Below, in pieces: positions 48,033-57,650 of a stretch of DNA of 64,000 bases; the first letter of the stretch is position 1; each line of letters starts with the position of its first letter. The notes below the pieces were generated by a model. The model saw only the letters and a list, made by a program, of their open reading frames with translations. It searched no databases and had not been told where the DNA came from. Source of the stretch: Legionella fallonii LLAP-10 (GTDB lineage Bacteria; Pseudomonadota; Gammaproteobacteria; Legionellales; Legionellaceae); the NCBI RefSeq assembly GCF_000953135.1, contig NZ_LN614827.1, forward strand, positions 2,385,001-2,449,000, read 5' to 3'. The translations under genes were made by a program, and so were the position numbers.

Positions 48033-48449
48033 TTTTTACACATCATGGGTTAAATTGCAACTTAAACTTACTTTTTAAAACGTACCAAATAAAAAACAGT
48101 CTCATGTCAATAATTAATTTATTTATTATTTCAATGAGTTATAATAATCAATTGTAACTTTTCAATAAGTCCGAGTAAATCTTAAATTTACCCTCTCCCT
48201 GAGCCGTTGCCCTCAAGTTAAGATATTTCAAATCCCCGCGGCATCGACCGCGGGATCCATGATGTGGCATCCAGTTATGGATGCCGTGGTCATTCGGCTT
48301 TTTTAAGTTGAGCTCCCTTAACTAATAGCAGTGAATCGACTACTCTGCGGCTTGTCCGCATTAAAGCGCAGAATTAGGTTGCTGGATTCTGCGGACAAGC
48401 CACAGAAGTAGACCGCTTCTATGGCTCAGATTTATTGAGAGGTGTCGCT
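48033..48449. other. Intergenic region with two hairpin repeats
   Basis: 417 bases between two genes on the same strand. TCCCCGCGG ... CCGCGGGA at 48233-48255 and the larger inverted repeat at 48344-48406 lie in it. No gene. Confidence 0.5.
48344..48406. repeat. Large inverted repeat (17-bp arms)
   Basis: TCTGCGGCTTGTCCGCA at 48344-48360 and TGCGGACAAGCCACAGA at 48390-48406 are inverted with one mismatch and a 29-base loop. Situated 44 bases past the FUSC gene stop; may end its transcript or be a mobile intergenic repeat. Confidence 0.8.
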
Positions 48450-50552
48450 CTATTGCACCCCCAATGCCAAATGATTTAATGCATTGATGTACGCGAGAAA
48501 ATTGCGTAACTCATTGCTATCAATTTGGACGTAAACGGGCTTGGCCTCAAAGGTGGCAAGCATTTCTTGCAATTGATGACTTAAAGCATGTCCCCCAGGA
48601 ATATCGTGATCTTCATAAAGGATGACTAATTTATTCTCAATAGCCAACAAATCCAAATCAAAAAGTTTTGCTGTCGCCTCAGCCTCCACTCTATCTATAG
48701 CAGCTAATATATGACTAAGAGTCGCTTGGATAAAGACCAAAGATTCAAATCGTCGAGTTAACTTAACTAATTTATTTTGTTTTTTTGCATTTAAACGTTC
48801 CGCTGTCAAAGACTCAATGAGACCACGCGAAAGCCAAAACAAATTGGCTAGATCGTGCAAAGTGATTTCTTTTTCCGTAACGGTCAGTATTTGCTTTAAG
48901 TTATAGGTCATAAAACGATATAATTTATCAAGAGAACGATTTAAAAGAGTTAAAACATCTGACCGCCATAATATATTAGCGACTAAAAAGCTGGATGTTA
49001 TTCCAATAAAAATCCCCCCCAAACGTTGCAATGGAGGATCTAATAAAATCGGAGGCCCTCCTTCTTGTGCAAGAGAAATAATCAAAGCAATATTGGCCTG
49101 TAACCCAATATAAGCATACTTGGGAAATTTAAACATCAAATAAGAAAAAGCCCAGACCGAAAACAATAAAACAAGACTGAAATCATACAAATCCATTGCA
49201 CAAACTAATAAAGAGAATAAAGCGACTCCCCCCCCCAGGCAGCAACCTATGATGCGATGAAAACTGATATAAGTCATTTCAAAAAGATTTTTACGTATGG
49301 AAATAACTAAACTACTGATGATTCCGTTCAGCCCCCCAGGCCAATTACTCACCATCCAAAAGAGCAATGCGAGAATCACTGCTAATCCTGCTTTAATAGA
49401 ATGTTTCACCAGATCTAAATCAGAACGCAGTCGTTCTTTTCTATTAATTAATTTAAATCGCGCTGTACTCGTAACCGGCGAACCCGCTAATAAAGAGTAC
49501 ATTTGTGAAAAACAGAAACTCACCTGTTCTAAAAAATGAATGAAGGAAGAAATAAAATCACTTTTTACCATCAATTTTTGTTGTTCCTGACTCCACTGCT
49601 TTTCTAAAACAGCAATTGCCTCAGGAGTTTTCAAAACAGCTGAGGGAGCTAGTTGATTGATAAAAGCGAACTGCAATAGGGCTAAATCATCTTGTATTGC
49701 TGCAAATACAGGTTCAACCTGCAATGTTTGTATTGTAGTTAAATCGTCACGTAAAGGAGAGGTAAGAATTAAATACTGCAGCTGCCGAGATAGATCATAG
49801 AAGGAATCTAAAAACGCGCGTAATTGATCGATTCGTTCTTTAGTAACCCCTATTTCATGATTCAACGCCCCTATAAGCTCCACTGCTTTACGTAATTTCT
49901 TTTTTATTTTTAAATTACTTTGCGCGACTACTTCAAAGTCTATTGTTCCTTGTTTTAAACTTTGTGATAACTGCTTAAATTCAGTGGAAAAATCATCAAA
50001 AATACCGCGAACTTGCACCACAATATTATCTTTTAAATGATTGGGGAAAATAGCATAAGCACTGAGTGCCGAAACCAATACCCCTATCCCGATTTCGACG
50101 GGTCGCCAAATTGCAACAAAAAAAGCATTACGAGGATCTAGAGCTAATTGCGCAATAATGACAAACGCACATAGAGCCCCCAATAAATAAGCATAGCCAT
50201 AAGTGCTAAAATGATAGTAATAAACAGATACAGCAAGAATTAAAAAGCAACTAAGTAAATACAATAAAAAACTATTAACCACCATGCCTGCAACAAAAAA
50301 ACCTAGAAAGGCTCCAGCGATAGTCCCTATAATACGCATCGTTGCCTTATCAATAATACTTCCGGTATATAAATTAGTGACAATAACTACGGTCATGCCA
50401 GACCAATACGGGGTTTGCAAGTGAAGATAAAAGGAAATAAATACCGCAATAAATGCAGCCACAGCAGTTCGTAATGCCGCTCTATTCTCTACACTTTTAG
50501 GCCAGAAGGAAGACACTAAATCACCTGTAGGTAATGGTCGTAGCGCTAGCAC
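48450..50552 (-). CDS. FUSC-family inner-membrane efflux component (YccS/AaeB-like)
   Basis: 700 residues with two blocks of about six helices (residues 20-165 and 380-530), each followed by a cytosolic helical domain, the AaeB/YccS arrangement. It starts at a GTG and overlaps the HlyD-type gene by 32 bases. It would be the pump partner of that adaptor for aromatic acids or similar compounds. A run of nine G residues (49228-49236) lies inside the coding strand in codons for CCLGGGVAL; the frame is intact here. Confidence 0.86.
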   Translation of the reverse strand: MLALRPLPTGDLVSSFWPKSVENRAALRTAVAAFIAVFISFYLHLQTPYWSGMTVVIVTNLYTGSIIDKATMRIIGTIAGAFLGFFVAGMVVNSFLLYLLSCFLILAVSVYYYHFSTYGYAYLLGALCAFVIIAQLALDPRNAFFVAIWRPVEIGIGVLVSALSAYAIFPNHLKDNIVVQVRGIFDDFSTEFKQLSQSLKQGTIDFEVVAQSNLKIKKKLRKAVELIGALNHEIGVTKERIDQLRAFLDSFYDLSRQLQYLILTSPLRDDLTTIQTLQVEPVFAAIQDDLALLQFAFINQLAPSAVLKTPEAIAVLEKQWSQEQQKLMVKSDFISSFIHFLEQVSFCFSQMYSLLAGSPVTSTARFKLINRKERLRSDLDLVKHSIKAGLAVILALLFWMVSNWPGGLNGIISSLVISIRKNLFEMTYISFHRIIGCCLGGGVALFSLLVCAMDLYDFSLVLLFSVWAFSYLMFKFPKYAYIGLQANIALIISLAQEGGPPILLDPPLQRLGGIFIGITSSFLVANILWRSDVLTLLNRSLDKLYRFMTYNLKQILTVTEKEITLHDLANLFWLSRGLIESLTAERLNAKKQNKLVKLTRRFESLVFIQATLSHILAAIDRVEAEATAKLFDLDLLAIENKLVILYEDHDIPGGHALSHQLQEMLATFEAKPVYVQIDSNELRNFLAYINALNHLALGVQ

Positions 50553-51516
50553 CTATGCGCATAGGATACTCATCGGTCAAATCATCAATATAAATACGAA
50601 CGGGAAAACGTTGGGCTATTCTGATCCAGTCCTCTGTAGCCTCCATATAAAGTAATGTCGAGGGTGCCACGCTGCCACTTTGTACCCTATTGATACCCCA
50701 TCCTATGCTACCCACGTGCCCGTGAAATACTTTTCCAGGATACATATCAATCATTATTTCAGCCTTATCTCCAGGCTTTATAAGGCGGATAGCCGTCTCT
50801 CTATAGCGTGTTATTACCCACCACAGCTTCGTCTCTACCAAGGCAAATAATCCTTGCCCTGTCTTAATGTACTGACCTTTACGCAAGTTAAAATTAGTCA
50901 CATATCCATCTTCTGGAGCAACTATAGTCGTATGGTTTAATAGATAATTAGCATGATCCAATTCTGCTTGAGCGGCCAAAATTTCATTATCATCTAAATT
51001 GACTTGCGCTATTTTTAATCGTTGTTCTGACTCGATGATCGCAGCTTCTTCCTCCTTTATTTTATCTGCTAGATTGATAAGAGTAATCTTAGCGGTATCT
51101 CCTTTTACTACTAATTGACTATATCGCTTATAATGATCTTGGCTAAGGCTTAACTTAATTTGATCTTGTTTGAGCTGCTGTTCTACTTTAATAACGGTCA
51201 ACTTTTCATTTTCATAATTTAACTTCGCGATATTTAATTTTGCTTTAGCTTGCTGTACCGCATAAAGATAAGGTAAAGGATCGATTTCAATTAACTTCTC
51301 TCCCTTTTTAACTTTCTGGTTTTCATTGATATAGAGTTTGGTAATTGGGCCTGAAACTAAAGGCGCTACATTAACTATATTAGCTGACACGTAGGCATCG
51401 TTGGAACGAGTATCGTAATAAGCAAAATAGCGATAAGCGCCGTAACCAATTAACAATAAAGCAATAACGCTTAATTGCGGCCAATATTTAAATTCAGATA
51501 ATCTGAATGAACTCAT
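50521..51516 (-). CDS. HlyD/EmrA-family membrane fusion protein
   Basis: 331 residues from ATG 51516 (AGGG before; a TTG two codons up is also in frame). One N-terminal helix (LSVIALLLIGYGAYRYFAYY), then SNDAYVSANIVNVAPLVSGP (the lipoyl-like biotinyl domain start), a coiled coil (about 75-150) and ATIVAPEDGYVTNFNLRKGQ-like beta-barrel sequence. It links the inner-membrane pump to an outer-membrane channel. The gene is first of a two-gene operon with the FUSC protein. Confidence 0.9.
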   Translation of the reverse strand: MSSFRLSEFKYWPQLSVIALLLIGYGAYRYFAYYDTRSNDAYVSANIVNVAPLVSGPITKLYINENQKVKKGEKLIEIDPLPYLYAVQQAKAKLNIAKLNYENEKLTVIKVEQQLKQDQIKLSLSQDHYKRYSQLVVKGDTAKITLINLADKIKEEEAAIIESEQRLKIAQVNLDDNEILAAQAELDHANYLLNHTTIVAPEDGYVTNFNLRKGQYIKTGQGLFALVETKLWWVITRYRETAIRLIKPGDKAEIMIDMYPGKVFHGHVGSIGWGINRVQSGSVAPSTLLYMEATEDWIRIAQRFPVRIYIDDLTDEYPMRIGASATTITYR

Positions 51517-51686
51517 CCACAAACCCTATCTATTGATTATTGCATAACAATACAGCCTAGATGTATCTTTCTCAAGCAAACTATAACTAAAAACCCATAA
51601 GCCTCTGAATCTTCACATTCTTTGTTACTGTAATTCTGGCTATTTTTCAGAACCACTCCTATACTTTTCGTAGGAATCCATTGCTT

Positions 51687-52976
51687 ATGGACAAACTAAT
51701 GAAGGAAATTGATCACTCCGAAGACATTATTATTGAGGCGCTACAACGAAGCCCTCTGTTTAGCGCCCTTTCGAATAAACAATTAAATCAATTAATCCCT
51801 CTTTTTAAAGTCTATCAATATGAAGCAGATGAAATTATTATTCATGAAAATGATATTCCGCTGGATTTATATATTCTTCTTGATGGAACAGTTGAAGTTT
51901 TAAAAAAATCCGCCGATGAATCTTTATTACGCATTTCCACTCTCCAAGCAGGAGAAGTCATTGGTGAAATGGGACTGATTGATAACTCTCCCCGTTCTGC
52001 AAGTATTAGGACATTAACGACTACCCAATTATTGACTGTTTCTATTGCCGATCTCAAAACATTGGCTGATGAAGGCAGTATTTACAAAGAACTCATTTAT
52101 AAACTCACTGAACTAACCCAGGAGCTGCAATCCAACCTGAATGAAAAACCTATTTATTTTTCTCTTATTTCTAACCTGGCTAATACTCTAAGCGCTAGAA
52201 TGCGACAAACAAATCAGCTCACAGTTGAATCATTAAAGAGTGAACTGGAATTATCAAAAGCTCGTGTGGCTATGGGCAAATTTATGGTCAATCTACTCTT
52301 TGCCCTTGCAGTCTACATGTATGCTTTTAAAATCATAGAAAAGTTGGCAAAAAATAATCTCTCTACTAGTGTCATTAGCATTCCTATCATTTTTTTCTTT
52401 GCTGGGGCTGTATTAATGATGATGAAAAGTAGTGGCTATTCTATGGAATTTTATGGTCTAACCTTCCAACATTGGAAACAATCCATTAAAGACAGTATTC
52501 CCGTCACTATTATTCTTGTTTTACTGACCGCGTTAATTAAATGGTTAGTGATTAGTATTGTTCCTCAATTCCACGATTTAAGTGTAATTCACTTAAGCTT
52601 TAATGCTGGCAGTCTACAAACTGTCAATGAGCAAGGACAAACTAATATTCCTATATTAATTACCCTGATTTTTGCTTATTTAATTTTTACACCAATTCAA
52701 GAATTAATTTGTCGTGGGGCGTTACAAAGTTCATTGCAAGAATTTTTATCTGGCCCCAGTAAAAATTGGTGGGCAATTATCATGTCCAATATCTTATTTA
52801 GCGTGACTCATCTCCACATATCAATAGGTTTGGCTCTGTCAGTGCTTCTACCAGGATTATTATGGGGATGGATGTATTCTCGTTATAAAACGCTTGTAGG
52901 CGTTTCCCTATCCCATCTAATTGTGGGAGGCATGGCATTTTTTGTTTTCGATATAAAGAGTATACTGATTTTCTAA
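51687..52976 (+). CDS. Cyclic-nucleotide-binding domain fused to CPBP/CAAX-type membrane protease
   Basis: 429 residues. Residues about 15-130 form a cNMP-binding beta-barrel (ENDIPLDLYILLDGTVEVLK, GEVIGEMGLIDNSPRSASIR with the phosphate-binding cassette). A helical linker follows, then about eight helices. CPBP motifs: IQELICRGALQ (usual EExxxR here as Q-E-x3-R), FSVTHLHIS and VSLSHLIVGG. The family are glutamic-type intramembrane proteases. A nucleotide-gated protease of this kind is unusual. The first Glu being Gln may reduce activity. The start is uncertain among 51681 (TTG), 51687 and 51699. Confidence 0.82.
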   Translation: MDKLMKEIDHSEDIIIEALQRSPLFSALSNKQLNQLIPLFKVYQYEADEIIIHENDIPLDLYILLDGTVEVLKKSADESLLRISTLQAGEVIGEMGLIDNSPRSASIRTLTTTQLLTVSIADLKTLADEGSIYKELIYKLTELTQELQSNLNEKPIYFSLISNLANTLSARMRQTNQLTVESLKSELELSKARVAMGKFMVNLLFALAVYMYAFKIIEKLAKNNLSTSVISIPIIFFFAGAVLMMMKSSGYSMEFYGLTFQHWKQSIKDSIPVTIILVLLTALIKWLVISIVPQFHDLSVIHLSFNAGSLQTVNEQGQTNIPILITLIFAYLIFTPIQELICRGALQSSLQEFLSGPSKNWWAIIMSNILFSVTHLHISIGLALSVLLPGLLWGWMYSRYKTLVGVSLSHLIVGGMAFFVFDIKSILIF

Positions 52977-53105
52977 ATAAGAATGATGTTATAATTTAAT
53001 TAGGATAGATTTTGGGGTACGTTAGATGGATACTTACCTTTACAAAAACGAATGACAAGGTCTTGTATGTTAGTCTTGTTCAGTAAAGGATAACACTCAA
53101 ACGAG

Positions 53106-53879
53106 ATGAATATGACATTAAAAATGACTTTTCTGGGTTCGGGCTCAGCCTTTACTGTAGGACCAGAAAACTATCATTCCAACATTTTGTTACAAATCAA
53201 GAAGGACATTCTTCTACTTGATGCTGGCTCTGATCTAAGGCACTCTTTACGCGAACAAAAACTATCTTACTTAGATATTAATAATGTATACATTTCTCAT
53301 TTACACGGTGATCACACAGGAGGATTAGAGTGGTTAGCATTAACTTCTCACTTTGATCCGAATTACAAAGGGAAACCCAATTTATTTGCTTCTGCCGAAG
53401 TGCTTACTGACTTATGGAATAAAACCTTATGCGGAGGACTAAGTACTCTAACTAAAAAGCCTCCTTCTATTGAGTCTTTTTTTAACCCCAACCCCATAGG
53501 GGAAGAAGCAAGTTTTATCTGGCACTCCATAGAATTTAAACTCGTAAAAACCATTCATTTTTACAGTAACTATGAATTAATGCCCAGTTACGGTCTCCTA
53601 TTTACTTATAATAAAATCTGCATCCTATTTACTTCCGATACTCAAAGTACCCTAGATCGTCTATTGCCCTTTTACGAAAAAGCAGATCTCATTTTCCAAG
53701 ATTGTGAAACATCCCCTACTAAAAGTACTGTCCATGCTCATTACTCCGAACTGGTTCTTTTACCTGAAACCATAAAGAAAAAAATGTGGCTCTACCACTA
53801 CAATCCTGGAGAGCTTCCTGATGCACAAAAAGATGGCTTTTTAGGTTTTGTCACTAAAGGACAGCATTTTCTTTTTTAA
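53106..53879 (+). CDS. MBL-fold metallohydrolase
   Basis: 257 residues. FLGSGSAFTVGPENYHSNIL starts the fold, YISHLHGDHTGGLEW is the HxHxDH motif, and ILFTSDTQSTLD and LIFQDCETSP follow with further metal ligands. Resembles RNase Z-like/ribonuclease BN relatives and small MBL hydrolases, but lacks the RNase Z exosite arm. Substrate unknown. A second in-frame Met (MTLKMTF) could be the start. Confidence 0.85.
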   Translation: MNMTLKMTFLGSGSAFTVGPENYHSNILLQIKKDILLLDAGSDLRHSLREQKLSYLDINNVYISHLHGDHTGGLEWLALTSHFDPNYKGKPNLFASAEVLTDLWNKTLCGGLSTLTKKPPSIESFFNPNPIGEEASFIWHSIEFKLVKTIHFYSNYELMPSYGLLFTYNKICILFTSDTQSTLDRLLPFYEKADLIFQDCETSPTKSTVHAHYSELVLLPETIKKKMWLYHYNPGELPDAQKDGFLGFVTKGQHFLF

Positions 53880-53883
53880 TGCA

Positions 53884-53968
53884 GTAGACCTCTTGCATAA
53901 CCAGCAGATATTACATACGAGTAAATGAACACCAAAGCGCTGTAATCAAGCAAAAGTCGCGGTGATGA
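53884..53968. repeat. Intergenic element resembling 5131-5188
   Basis: TAGACCTCTTGCATAACCAG begins it and GCTAGAGGTTTA ends it, a loosely inverted pair. The opening matches the element at 5131 in 16 of 20 positions by eye. Confidence 0.4.
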
Positions 53969-53970
53969 TG

Positions 53971-54507
53971 CTAGAGGTTTAGTGTAGCAAGGTAACGCCA
54001 ACTGCTTATTCCCTCATTAACCACGTGCTCTTCGCCCATACAATTTTCAGTAAGTGCCGGCTTAATAAAGCGTAACTGTAATAATGAAGATTGATGCTCT
54101 TCATTAGCCAATAACAACACAGAAACCCTTATATGATGAGTGGCGCGTTTTTGCTGTTTGTTATGAAGGATCAGACAAGGAAAGTCACCGAGATCTTCAA
54201 TAATATATCGATATTGTGTTTGGCTTACGGTCAATAAACATCCCCGTCCCTTAATCAGCCATTGTACGGTTTCATTAGCTACGTCTTGTGTTGCAACACA
54301 ACTTCTATTAGTAGTTACGCTGGGTATCTGGGCCAGTCGTTTGGCTATGTCTTCTAGCTGATAAAAATTCTGATGTTGCGATTCTTGTTTATTTAATGCT
54401 TTGCGATAAATCAAAATATGATGCAAACAGGTAATTAATAATGCACTTATCACTAAAACAGCACATAAAGTCATCAACAATATAAAACCTTTATTCCTGT
54501 TTTTCAT
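53971..54507 (-). CDS. pilX: Type IV pilus assembly minor pilin PilX-like
   Basis: 178 residues. MKNRNKGFILLMTLCAVLVI: the prepilin-like leader with Gly-Phe, then the hydrophobic helix lacking Glu5, as in PilX. Two Cys pairs (SCVAT, GRGCLL) lie in the globular part. Its ATG overlaps the end of pilW by four bases (ATGA). With pilV and pilW it forms the minor-pilin priming complex of the type IV pilus. Confidence 0.85.
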   Translation of the reverse strand: MKNRNKGFILLMTLCAVLVISALLITCLHHILIYRKALNKQESQHQNFYQLEDIAKRLAQIPSVTTNRSCVATQDVANETVQWLIKGRGCLLTVSQTQYRYIIEDLGDFPCLILHNKQQKRATHHIRVSVLLLANEEHQSSLLQLRFIKPALTENCMGEEHVVNEGISSWRYLATLNL

Positions 54508-55247
54508 GATCCGCGAACAGCCACCACTAATTTCTCTGTTTTATGGTTAGCTAATCCCATTACTATCTCGACTAACTGTTTTTCTTGGATTTGCTGTTGA
54601 TTGATTTGTAAGGAATGAGTTAACGAAGTCAATTCTTCAACTTGAAACAATTTATAATAAAGCGCATTAACTTTTTTAGCATTGGGCTTGATAAACCATT
54701 GCTCTTCAAACCATTCACCAATATAGGTAGATGCGGCATAAGAAAAAATCAATGGTTTGGTTAAAGTAATGCAATGATCGTTACCCCTTTTATCTACTCG
54801 TAAAATCTGATGAATTTCAGCATGCTCACAATCCGCAATTAACACTGGGTGCGACTCCTTAAATAAATCTCCATTGGCAACTCTCAATTGGGTAGGACTT
54901 TGGACAGTAATAATTTTGGTAAACTGCTCACTCATGCGATTAATTTGAATTAACGATTGAGGAGAGGTAGCAATTTTAATTGCTGCAATAGTACTTTTAA
55001 AATTTCGTCTATCCATAGCTTTTAATTGAGTAATGCCCAGGCAAGGAGTAAATCCTGCTCGTCTAATGCTGTCACTGAGCAGCTCTCTAACCCATTGCAC
55101 ATCCAAATGTTCCTCTAATTGTTTCTGAACCTCTAGGTATTGGCGTTTATTATTTAAATAAAACTGCGTTAACGTAGTCAAAATGAATGCGGTTAAAAAA
55201 AGACTGATTAATACTTCAGGTAAACCAACACCTGATTGACGACTCAT
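54504..55247 (-). CDS. pilW: Type IV pilus assembly minor pilin PilW-like
   Basis: 247 residues. SGVGLPEVLISLFLTAFILT is the prepilin-type start (Gly, Glu near 5, hydrophobic helix). Globular part about 60-247. A PilW-type size. It overlaps pilV upstream and pilX downstream by four bases each, so translation is coupled across the set. Confidence 0.85.
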   Translation of the reverse strand: MSRQSGVGLPEVLISLFLTAFILTTLTQFYLNNKRQYLEVQKQLEEHLDVQWVRELLSDSIRRAGFTPCLGITQLKAMDRRNFKSTIAAIKIATSPQSLIQINRMSEQFTKIITVQSPTQLRVANGDLFKESHPVLIADCEHAEIHQILRVDKRGNDHCITLTKPLIFSYAASTYIGEWFEEQWFIKPNAKKVNALYYKLFQVEELTSLTHSLQINQQQIQEKQLVEIVMGLANHKTEKLVVAVRGS

Positions 55248-55585
55248 GACATCCCTCTCTTGCTAAACGTTACTGCGGAAAGATAGTTACGCTGTCGAAT
55301 TATAGTTCCTGAATGCTCAAACCAATGAATCTTAAGATTAGATGTCTGCTGGTTTACTTGTGCTTCAAAATGGTAAGGATGTGGCGCAACAGGAAATCTC
55401 TTAACGCCTAAAAATAAAGACTCATCAATTTGATCAAGAAATTGTGACGCTTGAACCTGTAACTCCAACTGAGTGAGCCATTGTCTAGTTAGCCCTTGTT
55501 GCGTCAATAGCCCTAGACTCACTGTAGTTAGCAAAATTAATGAAAGTAATACTTCAAAGAGAGAAAATCCCTTTTGATAAATCAT
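55244..55585 (-). CDS. pilV: Type IV pilus assembly minor pilin PilV-like
   Basis: 113 residues. MIYQKGFSLFEVLLSLILLT has the Gly-Phe cleavage site and Glu at mature position 5. First of pilV-pilW-pilX. The gene usually preceding it (fimT/gspH-like) and pilY1/pilE are not here; hisC stands divergently upstream. Confidence 0.85.
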   Translation of the reverse strand: MIYQKGFSLFEVLLSLILLTTVSLGLLTQQGLTRQWLTQLELQVQASQFLDQIDESLFLGVKRFPVAPHPYHFEAQVNQQTSNLKIHWFEHSGTIIRQRNYLSAVTFSKRGMS

Positions 55586-55759
55586 TTATATTTCCTGAGG
55601 TTGGTTGCGATGCGCAGGTTACCTTGCTCTACTATAAATTGCAATAACTGTTCAAAATCATATCTCAATGCACCAATTTTCTTATTAACCTAAATACAGT
55701 GGTGACAGTAGCTACTGCCTTAGGTAAGATATTGATTAATTTTGCTTAAGGATCAGCTT

Positions 55760-56875
55760 ATGTCTATTGATTTTCACCTACTACCGCATGATGGTATACG
55801 CGCTTTAACCCCATACAAGCCAGGTAAATCAATAGAAGAATTGAAAAGAGAAAAAGGAATTTCCGATATTATAAAAATGGCTAGTAATGAAAATCCTCTT
55901 GGCTGCAGTCCTTTAGCATTAGCTGCTTTGCATTCGATGTCTGCTCATTCAGTGGCGATCTACCCCTCCCCAACCAATCATCCTCTAATGTCTAAATTGG
56001 CTGGTAAGTTACAAATACCTGTGGAGCAACTCTTCTTAAGCAATGGCTCAGATCATCTCTTTAGCATGTTACTCTATTGTTTTGCACTGCATAACGATAA
56101 GCATATACTGACCCATGAATATGCCTTTAGTACCTATGCAATCCAGGCAAAAACACTACATATTCCTGTTCGTATCGCGCCTATAAATCCTACTTGGCAA
56201 GTGAATATAGAGCACCTTATTCAACACTGTGATAAAAATACGGGTTTAATTTTTATAGCAAATCCCAATAACCCAACTGGCGTTTTAATGAACCCCCAAG
56301 AAATTAAATATTTGTTAGAACGCATTCCGGAAAGCACTCTTTTAGTACTTGATGAAGCTTATTATGAATTTGCTGCCTCGCAGTTGCAGTGTAATAGTTT
56401 GGACTGGTTGGTGGAACACCCCAATCTCGTTATCACTCGCACTTTTTCAAAAATATACGGCATGGCAGGATTACGTTTAGGTTATGCTATAGCTCATCCC
56501 TCGATTATCGAGCTACTGCATAAAGTGCAATTACCTTTTACGGTCAATCAAGCAGGACTTGCTGCAGCCTTTGCTGCCTTAGATGACGACGATTTTATCC
56601 GATTAAGCCTACAGACCAATAGCGAAGGGATGCAACAAATCCAAGATGGCTTTAATAAGCTACACATCAATTACTTACCCTCATCCTGTAACTTTCTAAC
56701 TTTTGATTGCGAAAAAGACGGATTAGTTCTTTATAATTATCTTCTGGAGCAAGGTATTATAGTCAGACCATTACATGCATACAAAATGAACAATTACATT
56801 AGAGTAACTATTGGCACGACAGAACAAAACTCACGTTTTCTTAATGCATTGAACAATTATTATCTGCAGCGATAG
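55760..56875 (+). CDS. hisC: Histidinol-phosphate aminotransferase
   Basis: 371 residues from ATG 55760 (AAGGA eight bases before). ASNENPLGCSP, FIANPNNPTGVL, VLDEAYYEFA and RTFSKIYGMAGLRLGY (the Lys bears pyridoxal phosphate) are characteristic of class I/II aminotransferases of the HisC type. It converts imidazole acetol-phosphate to histidinol phosphate; in this family it may also act on aromatic amino acids. No other his genes nearby, so it may be the isolated paralogue, perhaps linked with phhB (Phe/Tyr metabolism) 120 bases on. Confidence 0.93.
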   Translation: MSIDFHLLPHDGIRALTPYKPGKSIEELKREKGISDIIKMASNENPLGCSPLALAALHSMSAHSVAIYPSPTNHPLMSKLAGKLQIPVEQLFLSNGSDHLFSMLLYCFALHNDKHILTHEYAFSTYAIQAKTLHIPVRIAPINPTWQVNIEHLIQHCDKNTGLIFIANPNNPTGVLMNPQEIKYLLERIPESTLLVLDEAYYEFAASQLQCNSLDWLVEHPNLVITRTFSKIYGMAGLRLGYAIAHPSIIELLHKVQLPFTVNQAGLAAAFAALDDDDFIRLSLQTNSEGMQQIQDGFNKLHINYLPSSCNFLTFDCEKDGLVLYNYLLEQGIIVRPLHAYKMNNYIRVTIGTTEQNSRFLNALNNYYLQR

Positions 56876-56995
56876 CACACCATTGAGAAATGAAAACAAA
56901 AGCATAAATTATCAATATCCTCTATGATATGGGTATTAAAAAAGAAATTACATGAACAATTGATCTTAAGTATTTAATAATAAAAAGGAACTATA

Positions 56996-57337
56996 ATGAC
57001 TAGTGATTTAAGCCAAAAACATTGTGTCTCGTGCGAAGGTATAGGTGTTGCGCTCAATGCAGAACAAATAAGTAATTTAATGCCTCAGCTCAATCAACAA
57101 TGGCAAGTTAGTGATGACAACCGCGTGATTAAACGTTCACTTTCTTTTGATAATTTTTATGAAACGATGGCCTTTGTTAATGCTCTTGCCTGGATAGCGA
57201 ATAACGAAAATCATCACCCGGATTTAGAAGTTGGATACAACTATTGCCATGTTAGTTTTATGACCCATGCATTGAATGGCCTTAGTCATAATGATTTTAT
57301 CTGTGCCGCCAAAATGGATAAATTATTGATTGATTAA
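56996..57337 (+). CDS. phhB: Pterin-4a-carbinolamine dehydratase
   Basis: 113 residues. FVNALAWIANNENHHPDLEV and YNYCHVSFMTH hold the active-site His-His-Pro. It recycles tetrahydrobiopterin/pterin cofactor for phenylalanine hydroxylase. AAAAGGAAC precedes the ATG. The Cys-rich opening (HCVSCEGIG) is longer than in the mammalian enzyme. Confidence 0.95.
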   Translation: MTSDLSQKHCVSCEGIGVALNAEQISNLMPQLNQQWQVSDDNRVIKRSLSFDNFYETMAFVNALAWIANNENHHPDLEVGYNYCHVSFMTHALNGLSHNDFICAAKMDKLLID

Positions 57338-57650
57338 CACTTAAATAAGAGGTTGTCGCTCATGGGGCATGCCTGGCTCGTCTTTGCAAGCTTAGCGAAG
57401 CAATCTAAAACGATGCTTTGTTGAACGCAACGACTGTTTTTTATCGGGCTCTCGGAAAATCATATGCTCCGTGAACGATTACGATCATAGCCAAAACTGA
57501 TCATGCCTAGCAACAGCTTCCCCCTACAAACGTCAATTATCTTTATTGTATATAATTTAAATAGCATCAAAAAATGAGTGGAAGCTTAATATTTCCTTAA
57601 GTGGCAAGCATTTATAATCCTTAATCCCATATAAATAGACAGGTAGCATA
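57338..57650. other. Intergenic region
   Basis: 313 bases. A GC-richer block (about 57355-57480) looks like a dispersed repeat piece (CTGGCTCGTCTTTGCAAGCT, GAAGCAATCTAAAACGATGC); no gene or clean hairpin. The last 80 bases are AT-rich, probably the promoter of the following gene. Confidence 0.4.
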
